64,000 nt of DNA from an uncultured Bacteroidota bacterium. Lineage in GTDB: Bacteria > Bacteroidota > Bacteroidia > Flavobacteriales > Flavobacteriaceae. The position numbers were made by a program, and so were the translations under genes. The DNA is taken from positions 61,849-125,848 of the forward strand of contig CACIJH010000002.1 in assembly GCA_902586905.1 (NCBI GenBank). Direction: 5' to 3'. Position 1 is the stretch's first letter; each line of letters starts with the position of its first letter. Below, piece by piece: positions 45,361-53,691 of the stretch. The notes beneath the pieces were generated by a model that worked only from the letters and a program-made list of their open reading frames with translations, searched no databases and was not told where the DNA came from.

Positions 45361-46623
45361 ATGAACAACGATATTTTTGACCGAATGCGCGCCAACAGAG
45401 GTCCACTAGGAAAGTGGTCTGAGGTTGCAGAGGGCTATTTTGCTTTCCCAAAACTTGAAGGCCCGATTGGCAATCGCATGTTATTTCAGGGCAAAGAGGT
45501 GATTACGTGGAGTGTAAACGATTATCTAGGTCTTGCAAATCATCCCGACGTACGAAAAGTCGATGCTGAGGCAGCTGAAGAATATGGTTCTGCATATCCT
45601 ATGGGTGCTCGCTTGATGTCTGGTCACACAAGCGCACACGAACAATTGCAAAACGAATTGGCTGCTTTTGTCAACAAAGAAGCTGCATATCTTTTAAACT
45701 TTGGGTATCAAGGAATCCTCTCAACGATTGATTCACTCGTGTCAAAAAACGACGTTATCGTCTATGATGTCGATGCGCATGCTTGTATCGTAGATGGTGT
45801 TCGGCTTCATTTGGGAAAACGTTTTACGTTTAAGCACAATGACATCGAAAGTCTTGAGAAAAACTTGGGTCGTGCGACGAGAGTTGTTCAGGAAACAGGT
45901 GGAGGTATACTTGTGATATCTGAGGGTGTCTTTGGCATGCGAGGTGAGCAAGGTCGATTGCGAGAAATCGTTGCTTTAAAAGAAAAATATAACTTCCGAC
46001 TGCTGGTTGATGATGCCCATGGTTTTGGGACACTAGGGCACACAGGTGCAGGGGCAGGTGAGGAGCAAGGTGTTCAAGATGATATCGATGTATATTTTGC
46101 CACCTTTGCCAAGTCAATGGCAAGTACAGGCGCATTTATTGCAGCAGATAAAGATATCATTGATTATCTCAAATACAATATGCGATCGCAGATGTTTGCA
46201 AAATCACTTCAGATGGTACTTGTCAAAGGTGCCTTAAAGCGTTTGGAGATGCTGCGTTCGATGCCAGAACTCAAAGCAAACCTCTGGAAGAATGTACATG
46301 CGTTGCAAACTGGTCTGAGAGAAAAAGGCTTTGATTTAGGATCAACACAGAGTTGTGTAACCCCTGTTTATCTGAAAGGGAGTGTTCCTGAAGCAATGGT
46401 TTTAGTCAAAGACCTTAGAGAAAACTTTGGTATTTTCTGTTCAATCGTTGTGTATCCAGTGATTCCCAAAGGATTGATTTTATTGCGATTGATTCCGACA
46501 GCTTCCCACACACTAGAGGATGTTGAAGAAACACTCAATGCATTCTCAACAATCAGAGATCGATTGAATGATGGTTTGTACAAGCGTCTTTCTTCGAAGT
46601 TTACTGCTGAAGTAGGCGTATAG
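45361..46623 (+). CDS. Alpha-oxoamine synthase (serine palmitoyltransferase-like; candidate cysteate acyltransferase)
   Basis: This is a fold-type I PLP enzyme of 420 residues in the family of serine palmitoyltransferase, KBL and BioF. TWSVNDYLGLANHP opens the core. SGHTSAHEQLQNELAAF, the DAHACIVDG PLP-stacking His and LLVDDAHGFGTLGHTGAG are canonical, and the PLP Lys is in FATFAKSMASTGAF (about residue 245). A PMGARLMSG block differs from the GTGCAGSR typical of true serine palmitoyltransferase. In Flavobacterium johnsoniae an enzyme of this family is the cysteate-fatty acyl transferase that makes capnine. The neighbouring cysteine-synthase-like gene supports that role here, but serine cannot be excluded as substrate. 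Confidence 0.78.
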   Translation: MNNDIFDRMRANRGPLGKWSEVAEGYFAFPKLEGPIGNRMLFQGKEVITWSVNDYLGLANHPDVRKVDAEAAEEYGSAYPMGARLMSGHTSAHEQLQNELAAFVNKEAAYLLNFGYQGILSTIDSLVSKNDVIVYDVDAHACIVDGVRLHLGKRFTFKHNDIESLEKNLGRATRVVQETGGGILVISEGVFGMRGEQGRLREIVALKEKYNFRLLVDDAHGFGTLGHTGAGAGEEQGVQDDIDVYFATFAKSMASTGAFIAADKDIIDYLKYNMRSQMFAKSLQMVLVKGALKRLEMLRSMPELKANLWKNVHALQTGLREKGFDLGSTQSCVTPVYLKGSVPEAMVLVKDLRENFGIFCSIVVYPVIPKGLILLRLIPTASHTLEDVEETLNAFSTIRDRLNDGLYKRLSSKFTAEVGV

Positions 46624-46625
46624 CA

Positions 46626-47594
46626 CTACTCTTGATCAATCATCACGACTGTTTCTCCCTTGTCATTGATATAACCACGTGGCATGGCGACAGTGTTGAA
46701 GTGTATGACTACCTTGCCATCTTTGTCAAGGCCAATAACACCACCATCACCCCCTTGGTTTTTGAGTTTTTCCATCAATGTATGATAGCCAGCTTCATCG
46801 AGAGTTGAAGTACCATATTTTACTTGTGCAGCAATATCATAGGTTGCTACATTTCGTATAAAATACTCTCCATGACCTGTTGCAGACAAGCCGCCAACAC
46901 CATTTTCGGCATAGGTTCCAGCACCGATTACAGGTACATCCCCAACACGTCCAAATCGTTTATTGTTCATACCACCTGTTGAAGTGCCAGCTGCTATATT
47001 CCCATTTTTATCGATGGCAACAGCACCAACAGTCCCAAATTTTTTATTGTTTTCATGCAAGTCCTCAATATGTTCATTATATCGATCTTCATTGTAGAAA
47101 TAACTCTGTGGAACTGTTTCCATGCCATGTGCTACTGCAAACTCTTCAGCACCCTTACCAATCAAAAACACATGTGGGGAATGCTCCATCACAGCAATAG
47201 CGGTATCAATGGGGTTTTTGATATTCGTCAGTCCAGCGACTGCTCCAGCTTGAACATTTTCACCATTCATGATAGAGGCATCCAACTCATGGGTTCCAGC
47301 AGAGGTGAATACAGAGCCCTTTCCAGCGTTGAAATGAGTAGAGTCTTCCAAGATGTTGATGGCAATTTGAACTGCCTCAACACTTGTGCCACCATTTGCT
47401 AAGTGTTCATTACTTTTTTGAAGTGATTTTTCGATTGTTGCTCTAATTTCTTTTTCCTGTTGTTCAGTCATGTCATCAGTTGTAACATAGCCAGCACCCC
47501 CGTGCACAATAACCGAAGCAGTGGGTTTGGGATTCGGATTATGACAAGCAATCGTAAAAACGAGGAGTAAAAGGAATAGCGTAGGTCTTTGCAT
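46626..47594 (-). CDS. Isoaspartyl peptidase / L-asparaginase, exported
   Basis: This is an Ntn-hydrolase of the plant-type asparaginase family. VIVHGGAG opens the alpha subunit and GGTSVEAVQIAINILED follows. The autoproteolytic nucleophile is the Thr of KKFGTVGAVAID (about residue 185), and GTSTGGMNNKRFGRVGD and SATGHGEYFIR are substrate blocks. The ATG at 47594 begins a signal peptide (MQRPTLFLLLLVFTIAC), probably a lipoprotein; the track start 16 codons earlier is rejected for that reason. It converges on the oxoamine synthase gene with only two bases between stops. It degrades isoaspartyl dipeptides and asparagine. Confidence 0.88.
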   Translation of the reverse strand: MQRPTLFLLLLVFTIACHNPNPKPTASVIVHGGAGYVTTDDMTEQQEKEIRATIEKSLQKSNEHLANGGTSVEAVQIAINILEDSTHFNAGKGSVFTSAGTHELDASIMNGENVQAGAVAGLTNIKNPIDTAIAVMEHSPHVFLIGKGAEEFAVAHGMETVPQSYFYNEDRYNEHIEDLHENNKKFGTVGAVAIDKNGNIAAGTSTGGMNNKRFGRVGDVPVIGAGTYAENGVGGLSATGHGEYFIRNVATYDIAAQVKYGTSTLDEAGYHTLMEKLKNQGGDGGVIGLDKDGKVVIHFNTVAMPRGYINDKGETVVMIDQE

Positions 47595-47739
47595 AATTTT
47601 GGTTTTAGATGAACTAAAATAAAATTTATCTTGTGAAGTCAAAGGTTGAGGAGCATATTTTTTTAAAACTTATGATGGAACTCAAATACTCGAAATAGTG
47701 ATCCAAGCTTTCCTTTCGTTATAATTCATTTTAATTTCC

Positions 47740-47747
47740 TAATTTTG
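47740..47747 (+). promoter_or_regulatory. -7 box of the pyrR-pyrB operon
   Basis: TAATTTTG, exact TAnnTTTG, 15 bases before the pyrR ATG, so the leader is about 9 bases. This leaves no room for a PyrR-binding attenuator between promoter and gene. Confidence 0.55.
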
Positions 47748-47762
47748 CGCAAATAATATTGG

Positions 47763-48311
47763 ATGAGTAATCGATTATTCCTCGATACTAAAGAAATTCA
47801 AATCATCCTTAATCGCCTAGCCTGTCAGCTGCGCGAAAAACACCAAGATTTTTCAAATTCCATTCTCATAGGCATACAGCCAAGGGGTGCTGTTTTAGTC
47901 AAGCGGCTTCTATCCATTCTTGAACAAGAAGATCATTTGGAAGCGATTGAACATGGCTTTCTTGACATTACATTTTTTAGAGATGACTTTAGGCGATCAG
48001 AAAAAGTGTTATCTGCCAACAAAAACTTGATGGATGTCTCGGTCGAAAACAAAAAAGTGGTTCTCATTGATGATGTGTTGTACACAGGTCGCAGTGTGCG
48101 AGCTGCTTTGACAGCCATCGATTCATATGGTCGCCCATCTGAGATCGAATTACTCACACTCATCGACAGGCGATTTTCGCGTCATTTACCCATACAGCCC
48201 GACTATTTGGGTCGGCAGGTTGATGCCATTGCAGATGAGAAAGTCCTTGTGCATTGGCAAGAGGAGCAAGGAGAAGATGAAGTATATATCATAAATAAGA
48301 CAAATGAGTAA
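47763..48311 (+). CDS. pyrR: PyrR bifunctional regulator / uracil phosphoribosyltransferase
   Basis: This 182-residue type I phosphoribosyltransferase-fold protein contains SILIGIQPRGAVLVKRL and the PRPP-binding loop VVLIDDVLYTGRSVRAAL. LIDRRFSRHLPIQPDYLGRQVDA is the PyrR-specific C-terminal block. In Firmicutes PyrR binds pyr mRNA leaders to cause attenuation. Here the predicted leader is too short for that, so UMP salvage may be its main role. It overlaps pyrB by 8 bases (ATGAGTAA). Confidence 0.93.
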   Translation: MSNRLFLDTKEIQIILNRLACQLREKHQDFSNSILIGIQPRGAVLVKRLLSILEQEDHLEAIEHGFLDITFFRDDFRRSEKVLSANKNLMDVSVENKKVVLIDDVLYTGRSVRAALTAIDSYGRPSEIELLTLIDRRFSRHLPIQPDYLGRQVDAIADEKVLVHWQEEQGEDEVYIINKTNE

Positions 48312-49233
48312 GTTAAGTGTTTCGCACTTATTGGGAATCAAATATCTGACAGATGCTGATATTGAACTCATTTTTGAAACCTCTTCGCACTTCAAAGAAG
48401 TGATCAATCGACCGATTAAGAAGGTGCCTTCTCTTAGAGATGTAACGATTGCCAATTTGTTTTTTGAAAACAGCACAAGAACAAAACTATCATTTGAGCT
48501 CGCACAGAAGCGACTTTCAGCAGATGTGATTAATTTTTCTGCCTCAAATTCATCTGTTAAAAAAGGAGAATCTTTGATTGATACTGTCAACAATATCCTT
48601 TCGATGAAAGTGGATATGGTTGTCATGCGTCATCCAAACCCAGGTGCTGCGATGTTCTTGTCCAAACAAGTGAGCGCCAGTATTATCAATGCAGGTGATG
48701 GTGCTCATGAACACCCAACACAAGCACTTTTAGATTGTTTTTCGATTCGTGAAAAATTGAGAGAAATCAAAGGTAAAAAAGTAGTGATTATAGGGGATAT
48801 ACTGCATTCTAGGGTTGCCTTATCAAATATCTTTGCACTCAAAAAACTGGGTGCTGAGGTTATGGTTTGTGGGCCACTCACTTTGATTCCCAAGCATATT
48901 GATTCATTGGGCATCAGAGTTGAAACCAACTTGGAAAAAGCCCTTCAATGGGCAGATGTTGCCAATGTACTACGTGTGCAATTCGAGCGAATGAAAGCGA
49001 GTTTCTTTCCATCCAATCGTGAGTATGCCATGCAGTATGGTATAACAAAGAAAGTATTGGAAAAGGTAGATAAAGAACTTTTGATCATGCATCCAGGGCC
49101 TATCAATCGAGGGGTTGAAATTTCCTCTGACGTAGCGGACTCTGAAAACGCAATTATCCTTGATCAAGTCCAAAACGGGGTTGCTGTTCGAATGGCAATT
49201 TTGTACCTTTTGGCGAGTAAAATTGAGCAATGA
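48304..49233 (+). CDS. pyrB: Aspartate carbamoyltransferase catalytic subunit
   Basis: PyrB commits carbamoyl phosphate and aspartate to pyrimidine synthesis. The carbamoyl-phosphate motif is FFENSTRTKLSFE, and the 80s-type loop SSVKKGESLIDT follows. MRHPNPGA, GDGAHEHPTQALLDCF, IGDILHSRVALSN and LIMHPGPINRGVE cover both domains. At 309 residues it is complete. No pyrI regulatory subunit follows; instead a STAS-like gene overlaps its end by 4 bases. Confidence 0.96.
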   Translation: MSKLSVSHLLGIKYLTDADIELIFETSSHFKEVINRPIKKVPSLRDVTIANLFFENSTRTKLSFELAQKRLSADVINFSASNSSVKKGESLIDTVNNILSMKVDMVVMRHPNPGAAMFLSKQVSASIINAGDGAHEHPTQALLDCFSIREKLREIKGKKVVIIGDILHSRVALSNIFALKKLGAEVMVCGPLTLIPKHIDSLGIRVETNLEKALQWADVANVLRVQFERMKASFFPSNREYAMQYGITKKVLEKVDKELLIMHPGPINRGVEISSDVADSENAIILDQVQNGVAVRMAILYLLASKIEQ

Positions 49234-49571
49234 TTTTTGATATTCAAGACAATACTGTAACCATTACTTGTGAGCATTCAGATACAATTGGACGCTCTTT
49301 TCGTGATGAAATCAAACGCAAATACAAAAACTTTTCTTCTAAAAATATAATCTTGGATTTAAGCCCAATGAAGAATGTGTTGTCAAAGCACATCAAGGAT
49401 TTTGTTGAATTGGCTATTTATCATAAAGAATTCAACAAAAAGACTTTTGTTGTTGTGACTGGCTCTATTGCGCTAAAGCTCCTTCCTGATGGGATCAATG
49501 TTGTTCCAACGATAAATGAAGCCTTTGACACGATTGAAATTGAAGACATTGAACGTGATTTAGGATACTGA
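49230..49571 (+). CDS. Small STAS-like protein
   Basis: This 113-residue soluble protein of alternating strands and helices includes SKNIILDLSPMKNVLSKHIKDFVEL. Its pattern resembles the central beta strand and helix of anti-sigma-factor-antagonist (STAS) domains, but the phospho-acceptor Ser position is unclear. It is locked between pyrB (4-base overlap) and rnz (1-base overlap), so it is part of the operon. No function is assigned. Confidence 0.65.
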   Translation: MIFDIQDNTVTITCEHSDTIGRSFRDEIKRKYKNFSSKNIILDLSPMKNVLSKHIKDFVELAIYHKEFNKKTFVVVTGSIALKLLPDGINVVPTINEAFDTIEIEDIERDLGY

Positions 49572-50476
49572 TGAAACTCACAATACTCGGTTGTCATTCG
49601 GCCACTCCTCACGCCAATAAAGCGCCTACAGCACAACTGCTAGCAACAAATAAACATCTGTTTTTGATCGATTGTGGAGAGGGAACTCAAGTGCTTCTAC
49701 GCAAGGAGAAAGTCAAGTTTGCTCACATCAAGCATATATTTATCTCACATCTACATGGCGATCATTTTTATGGTCTTCCAGGGTTAATTTCAACTTTTCG
49801 TCTTTTGGGTCGTGAAGCACCCCTGCATATTTATGGGCCAAAAGGGATTAAAGACGCAATTACTTTACTGCTCAAACTGGCAAACTCATGGACAAATTAC
49901 CCCCTTCACTTCCACGAGTTAACAGAAAAATCATCTGTTTGTCTACTTGCAGAGGATGAAATAGAGGTACATACCATTCCACTGAAACATCGTGTGTATA
50001 CCAACGGGTTTTTATTTCGAGAAACCCCAAAAGATCGAAAAATCAACGCTGAGGCTGTCGAAGAACATCAAATTGACCAAAGTCAAATGCGCAATCTAAA
50101 AGAAGGAAAAGACGTGATCAATACACAGGGTAAAACCATTGCAAACCAAGAGCTTACGTATGATCCACGACCCCCAAAATCATATGCTTTTTGTAGTGAT
50201 ACTGCCTATCATCCAGAGATGATTGATCAAATCGAGCAGGTAGATGTCTTATACCATGAGGCAACTTTTTTGAACGATCATCAAGAGTTGGCGCAGAAAA
50301 CCTTTCATTCAACAGCGCAGCAAGCTGCTCAAATTGCAAAGGATGCCCATGTCAAACATCTAATTCTAGGACATTACTCATCTCGATACAAAGATTTGAC
50401 GCAATTCCTTTCTGAAGCAGCTGAGATTTTCCCCCATGTCGATCTTTCATATGATGGATATTCGTTAGAGTTTTAA
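49571..50476 (+). CDS. rnz: Ribonuclease Z (tRNase Z)
   Basis: tRNase Z removes the 3' trailer of tRNA precursors. It is a metallo-beta-lactamase-fold endonuclease of 301 residues. The first residues MKLTILGCHSATPHANKAPTAQLL are typical; the zinc motif is FISHLHGDHFYGLPGLISTFRLLGR. The exosite region falls in the middle, YAFCSDTAY provides the bridging Asp, YHEATFL follows, and the final HLILGHYSSRY gives the last zinc His. It overlaps the STAS-like gene by one base. Confidence 0.95.
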   Translation: MKLTILGCHSATPHANKAPTAQLLATNKHLFLIDCGEGTQVLLRKEKVKFAHIKHIFISHLHGDHFYGLPGLISTFRLLGREAPLHIYGPKGIKDAITLLLKLANSWTNYPLHFHELTEKSSVCLLAEDEIEVHTIPLKHRVYTNGFLFRETPKDRKINAEAVEEHQIDQSQMRNLKEGKDVINTQGKTIANQELTYDPRPPKSYAFCSDTAYHPEMIDQIEQVDVLYHEATFLNDHQELAQKTFHSTAQQAAQIAKDAHVKHLILGHYSSRYKDLTQFLSEAAEIFPHVDLSYDGYSLEF

Positions 50477-50496
50477 TGATTTTGTACATTCACAAC

Positions 50497-50504
50497 TAAA
50501 TTTG
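50497..50504 (+). promoter_or_regulatory. -7 box at the pdxH start
   Basis: TAAATTTG, exact TAnnTTTG, ending 5 bases before the pdxH ATG at 50510. The predicted transcription start would fall on or next to the start codon, implying a leaderless message. No good -33 TTG spacing. Confidence 0.35.
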
Positions 50505-50509
50505 CATTG

Positions 50510-51148
50510 ATGGATCTCTCCGATTTTAGAAAACAGTACACTAAAGGGCAGTTGCTCGCGTCTGAAGTCCCACCAAATCCGATCATTCTTTTTAGGGATT
50601 GGTTTGACGAGGTTCAAAGCAAAGGGAAGGCACAAGAAACCAATGCAATGACTCTAAGCACTCAGCAGCCAGATGGTGGTGTTGCATCGCGTGTTGTACT
50701 ATTGAAAGAAGTGTCTGATGAGGGTTTTGTTTTTTATACCAACTACAACAGTTCTAAGGGGCAATCGATTGAACATAACAATCAGGTATGTCTCTCATTT
50801 TTTTGGCAGAGTATGGAGCGTCAGGTCATCATTCAGGGAACAGCTACAAAATTATCACCAGAGGCATCTGACCAATACTTTCAATCTCGCCCTAGGGGTA
50901 GCCAATTGGGGGCTCATGTATCGAATCAGAGTGAGGTGATTGAAAGCAGATCTACACTTGAAAATAGGTTAAAATCCTTAGAGAATCAGTATAAAAATCA
51001 GCCCATTCCTAGGCCAACACACTGGGGAGGATATGTCGTTTCTCCTCATTCGATTGAATTTTGGCAAGGGCGCACAAACCGACTACATGATCGCTTGGTG
51101 TATAAACAAAAATCATCCACTTGGGTCATCAAACGCCTGTCGCCATGA
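50510..51148 (+). CDS. pdxH: Pyridoxamine 5'-phosphate oxidase
   Basis: PdxH oxidises PNP/PMP to PLP using FMN. The 212 residues carry NAMTLSTQQPDGGVASRVVLLKEVSDEGFVFYTNYNSSKG (FMN and substrate region), RQVIIQGTA, SRPRGSQLGAHVS and the C-terminal signature EFWQGRTNRLHDR. The ATG at 50510 replaces the TTG at 50507 in the track. It heads a run with sixA, ppk and ppx, each overlapping or abutting the previous gene. Confidence 0.95.
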   Translation: MDLSDFRKQYTKGQLLASEVPPNPIILFRDWFDEVQSKGKAQETNAMTLSTQQPDGGVASRVVLLKEVSDEGFVFYTNYNSSKGQSIEHNNQVCLSFFWQSMERQVIIQGTATKLSPEASDQYFQSRPRGSQLGAHVSNQSEVIESRSTLENRLKSLENQYKNQPIPRPTHWGGYVVSPHSIEFWQGRTNRLHDRLVYKQKSSTWVIKRLSP

Positions 51149-51627
51149 AAACATGGATCATGGTTCGACACGCCAAATCCTCATGGGCCTTAGATGTACC
51201 AGATCGTGAACGTCCAATATCCGATCGTGGGGTTCGAGATGCGACATTGGTGGGTAGAGAACTCAATAAGCATAAGCTGCATATCGAACAGGTTTTTAGC
51301 AGTCCAGCCAAACGGGCTTTCGACACCTCTTTGTTGATGGTTGCAGAACTGGGACTATCCACCGAAGAAATTCAAATCGAAGAAGAACTCGATGATTTTC
51401 ATGGTGCGCAAGTACTTGATTTTGTTCTCAAATTGCCTGATGAACTCGACACTGTGATGTCATTTGGACATAACTATGCTTGTACATATATCGCCCAAAC
51501 GTTGGGTAATTTTTCAAAATCTAAAATCCCCACTGCGACTGCTGTTATTTTTCATTTTGATGTATCTTCGTGGTCGAAAGTAGAACAGTGTGACTGCACT
51601 GTTATTCGTCCAAAATCATTGCGTTAG
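51145..51627 (+). CDS. sixA: SixA-type phosphohistidine phosphatase
   Basis: This is a short histidine-phosphatase-superfamily protein of 160 residues. The catalytic RHA motif is MVRHAKSSWA, and PISDRGVRDA, SSPAKRAFDT and SFGHNYACT (second catalytic His) are in order. The ATG at 51145 overlaps the pdxH stop as ATGA; the track start eight codons earlier is not used. In Escherichia coli SixA dephosphorylates phosphotransfer proteins. Here it is placed just before ppk, which suggests phosphate-related coupling, by inference only. Confidence 0.88.
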   Translation: MKTWIMVRHAKSSWALDVPDRERPISDRGVRDATLVGRELNKHKLHIEQVFSSPAKRAFDTSLLMVAELGLSTEEIQIEEELDDFHGAQVLDFVLKLPDELDTVMSFGHNYACTYIAQTLGNFSKSKIPTATAVIFHFDVSSWSKVEQCDCTVIRPKSLR

Positions 51628-53691
51628 ATGTCACAAAATCATTTTGTCAATAGAGAAATCAGTTGGTTAGACTTCAATGCACGTGTGTTGCAAGAAGCGC
51701 AGGATGAGAATGTTCCACTGATTGAGCGACTGCGATTTGTTGGTATTTTTTCGAACAACTTGGATGAATTTTATAAAGTTCGCTATGCCACAGTGAAGAG
51801 GATTGCTAGGCTAGAAGAAGCTAAAAATAAGGTGTTTGGCGATCGACCTGCAGAAATATTACTAAAAGAAATTACGAGCAAAACCATTGCGCTTCAAAAG
51901 CAAAGTTTGGAGACACTTAACAATTTGCACGCTACCCTTGAACAGGAAAACATCTTTATCCTCAATGAGGATCAAATCAATGAAGAACAACAGCGTTTTA
52001 TCAACACCTATTTTTCACAAGAGGTGGGACCATCTCTGGTTACATTGATGCTAAACAATATCCAATCGATTTCTAGAATAAAAGACAGCAATGCTTTTTT
52101 GGCCATTCGCATGGCGCTCGACGCTAAAAAGCACCCATTTCTCGACCCCATACAATTTGCATTGATTGAAATCCCTTCATCCCTCAAACGATTTGTTGTT
52201 TTACCTTCTGTAGATGGCAAAACCCAACTGATGCTACTCGATGACCTTATTCGCACACAGTTGTCGACAATTTTTGATGTTTTTCAGCACAATAGTATTG
52301 AGGCACATATGGTCAAATTTAGTCGAGATGCCGAACTTGATTTTGATGATGATTTGTCGAAAAGTTATATAGAGAAAGTAGCCGAGAGTGTGAAGGATCG
52401 TTCACATGGAGAAGCAGTTCGTTTTGTCTATGATCAAGAAATAGCAGACGACACTCTCTCACTGTTGATCGATCGTCTCGATATCGATAATCGTGACAGT
52501 GTCATCCCTGGAGGGCGATATCACAATCGAAGAGACTATATCAAGTTTCCGGATTTGGGTAGGTCTGATTTAAAGTATCAAACACAAGAACCACTGCCGA
52601 TTGTAGATTTTGATTTGCACAAGAGTTTGTTTTCACAAATTGCACTCAAAGATCGATTGATGTTCACTCCTTATCATTCGTTTTCTTATCTGGTTAAATT
52701 TCTTCGAGAGGCAGCAATTGATCCAAATGTTAAGAGTATATCAATAACCATTTATCGCCTTTCCAAACTATCCAATGTTGCAAGTGCCTTGATTCAAGCA
52801 GCTCGAAATGGCAAACGTGTCACTGTTCAGATTGAGTTGCAAGCACGCTTTGATGAAGCGGCCAATATCGGATATGCAGAGGAAATGAAGAAGGAGGGCA
52901 TAAAACTTATTTTTGGTGTTCCTGGGCTCAAGGTCCACTCCAAAATCTGTGTTGTTCATCGCATTGAAGGGGATACTCTCAAGCGCTATGGTTTTATCAG
53001 CACTGGGAATTTTAATGAGGATACTGCCAAAATCTATACAGATTACACACTGTTTACTTCTCATCAGCCAATTTTAAAGGAAGTGGATAAAGTCTTTCGA
53101 TTTTTGGAAGCCAGTTATAAAATCAACAAATACAAGCATCTTGTGGTATCGCCACACTCAACTTCTTCGTTTTTTACATCGCTTATTGAACAAGAAATCG
53201 CTCATGTGAAACAGGGCAAAAAAGGGCTCATTAAACTGAAAATGAACAGCTTAACAAACTATAACATCATCGAAAAGTTATATGATGCAAGTCAGGCAGG
53301 GGTACAGATTCAACTCATTGTTAGAGGTGTTTGCTGTCTTATACCAGGGGTGAAAGGCATGAGTGAAAACATAGAAACCATCAGTGTTGTCGATAAGTTT
53401 TTGGAGCACACACGCTTGATGGTTTTCGAAAATGATGGCGACCCTTTGGTCTATCTTTCCTCTGCTGATTGGATGACACGCAACCTAGACAATCGTGTTG
53501 AGGTGTCTTGCCCAATTTATGATCCTGATATCAAGCAAGACCTGTTGGACACCTTCTCGATTACTTGGAATGATAATGTAAAAGCACGCTTGTTGAACAG
53601 TGGGGAACCCAATGTGTATAAAAAATCAAGTGCCCAGCAGTCACGAACGCAAATCGATTTGTATAACCATTACAAAAACAAACTCTCTTGA
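51628..53691 (+). CDS. ppk1: Polyphosphate kinase 1
   Basis: PPK1 synthesises inorganic polyphosphate from ATP at the membrane. The 687 residues have the N-terminal domain opening FVNREISWLDFNARVLQEAQDENVPLIERLRFVGIFSNNLDEFYKVR. Two phospholipase-D-like catalytic domains follow: LKVHSKICVVHR holds the autophosphorylated His and FLEHTRLMVFEN the second His. TPYHSFSYLVKFLREAA and DNRVEVSCPIYD are further PPK1 blocks. It abuts the sixA stop and overlaps ppx by 4 bases, pairing polyphosphate synthesis and degradation. Confidence 0.96.
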   Translation: MSQNHFVNREISWLDFNARVLQEAQDENVPLIERLRFVGIFSNNLDEFYKVRYATVKRIARLEEAKNKVFGDRPAEILLKEITSKTIALQKQSLETLNNLHATLEQENIFILNEDQINEEQQRFINTYFSQEVGPSLVTLMLNNIQSISRIKDSNAFLAIRMALDAKKHPFLDPIQFALIEIPSSLKRFVVLPSVDGKTQLMLLDDLIRTQLSTIFDVFQHNSIEAHMVKFSRDAELDFDDDLSKSYIEKVAESVKDRSHGEAVRFVYDQEIADDTLSLLIDRLDIDNRDSVIPGGRYHNRRDYIKFPDLGRSDLKYQTQEPLPIVDFDLHKSLFSQIALKDRLMFTPYHSFSYLVKFLREAAIDPNVKSISITIYRLSKLSNVASALIQAARNGKRVTVQIELQARFDEAANIGYAEEMKKEGIKLIFGVPGLKVHSKICVVHRIEGDTLKRYGFISTGNFNEDTAKIYTDYTLFTSHQPILKEVDKVFRFLEASYKINKYKHLVVSPHSTSSFFTSLIEQEIAHVKQGKKGLIKLKMNSLTNYNIIEKLYDASQAGVQIQLIVRGVCCLIPGVKGMSENIETISVVDKFLEHTRLMVFENDGDPLVYLSSADWMTRNLDNRVEVSCPIYDPDIKQDLLDTFSITWNDNVKARLLNSGEPNVYKKSSAQQSRTQIDLYNHYKNKLS

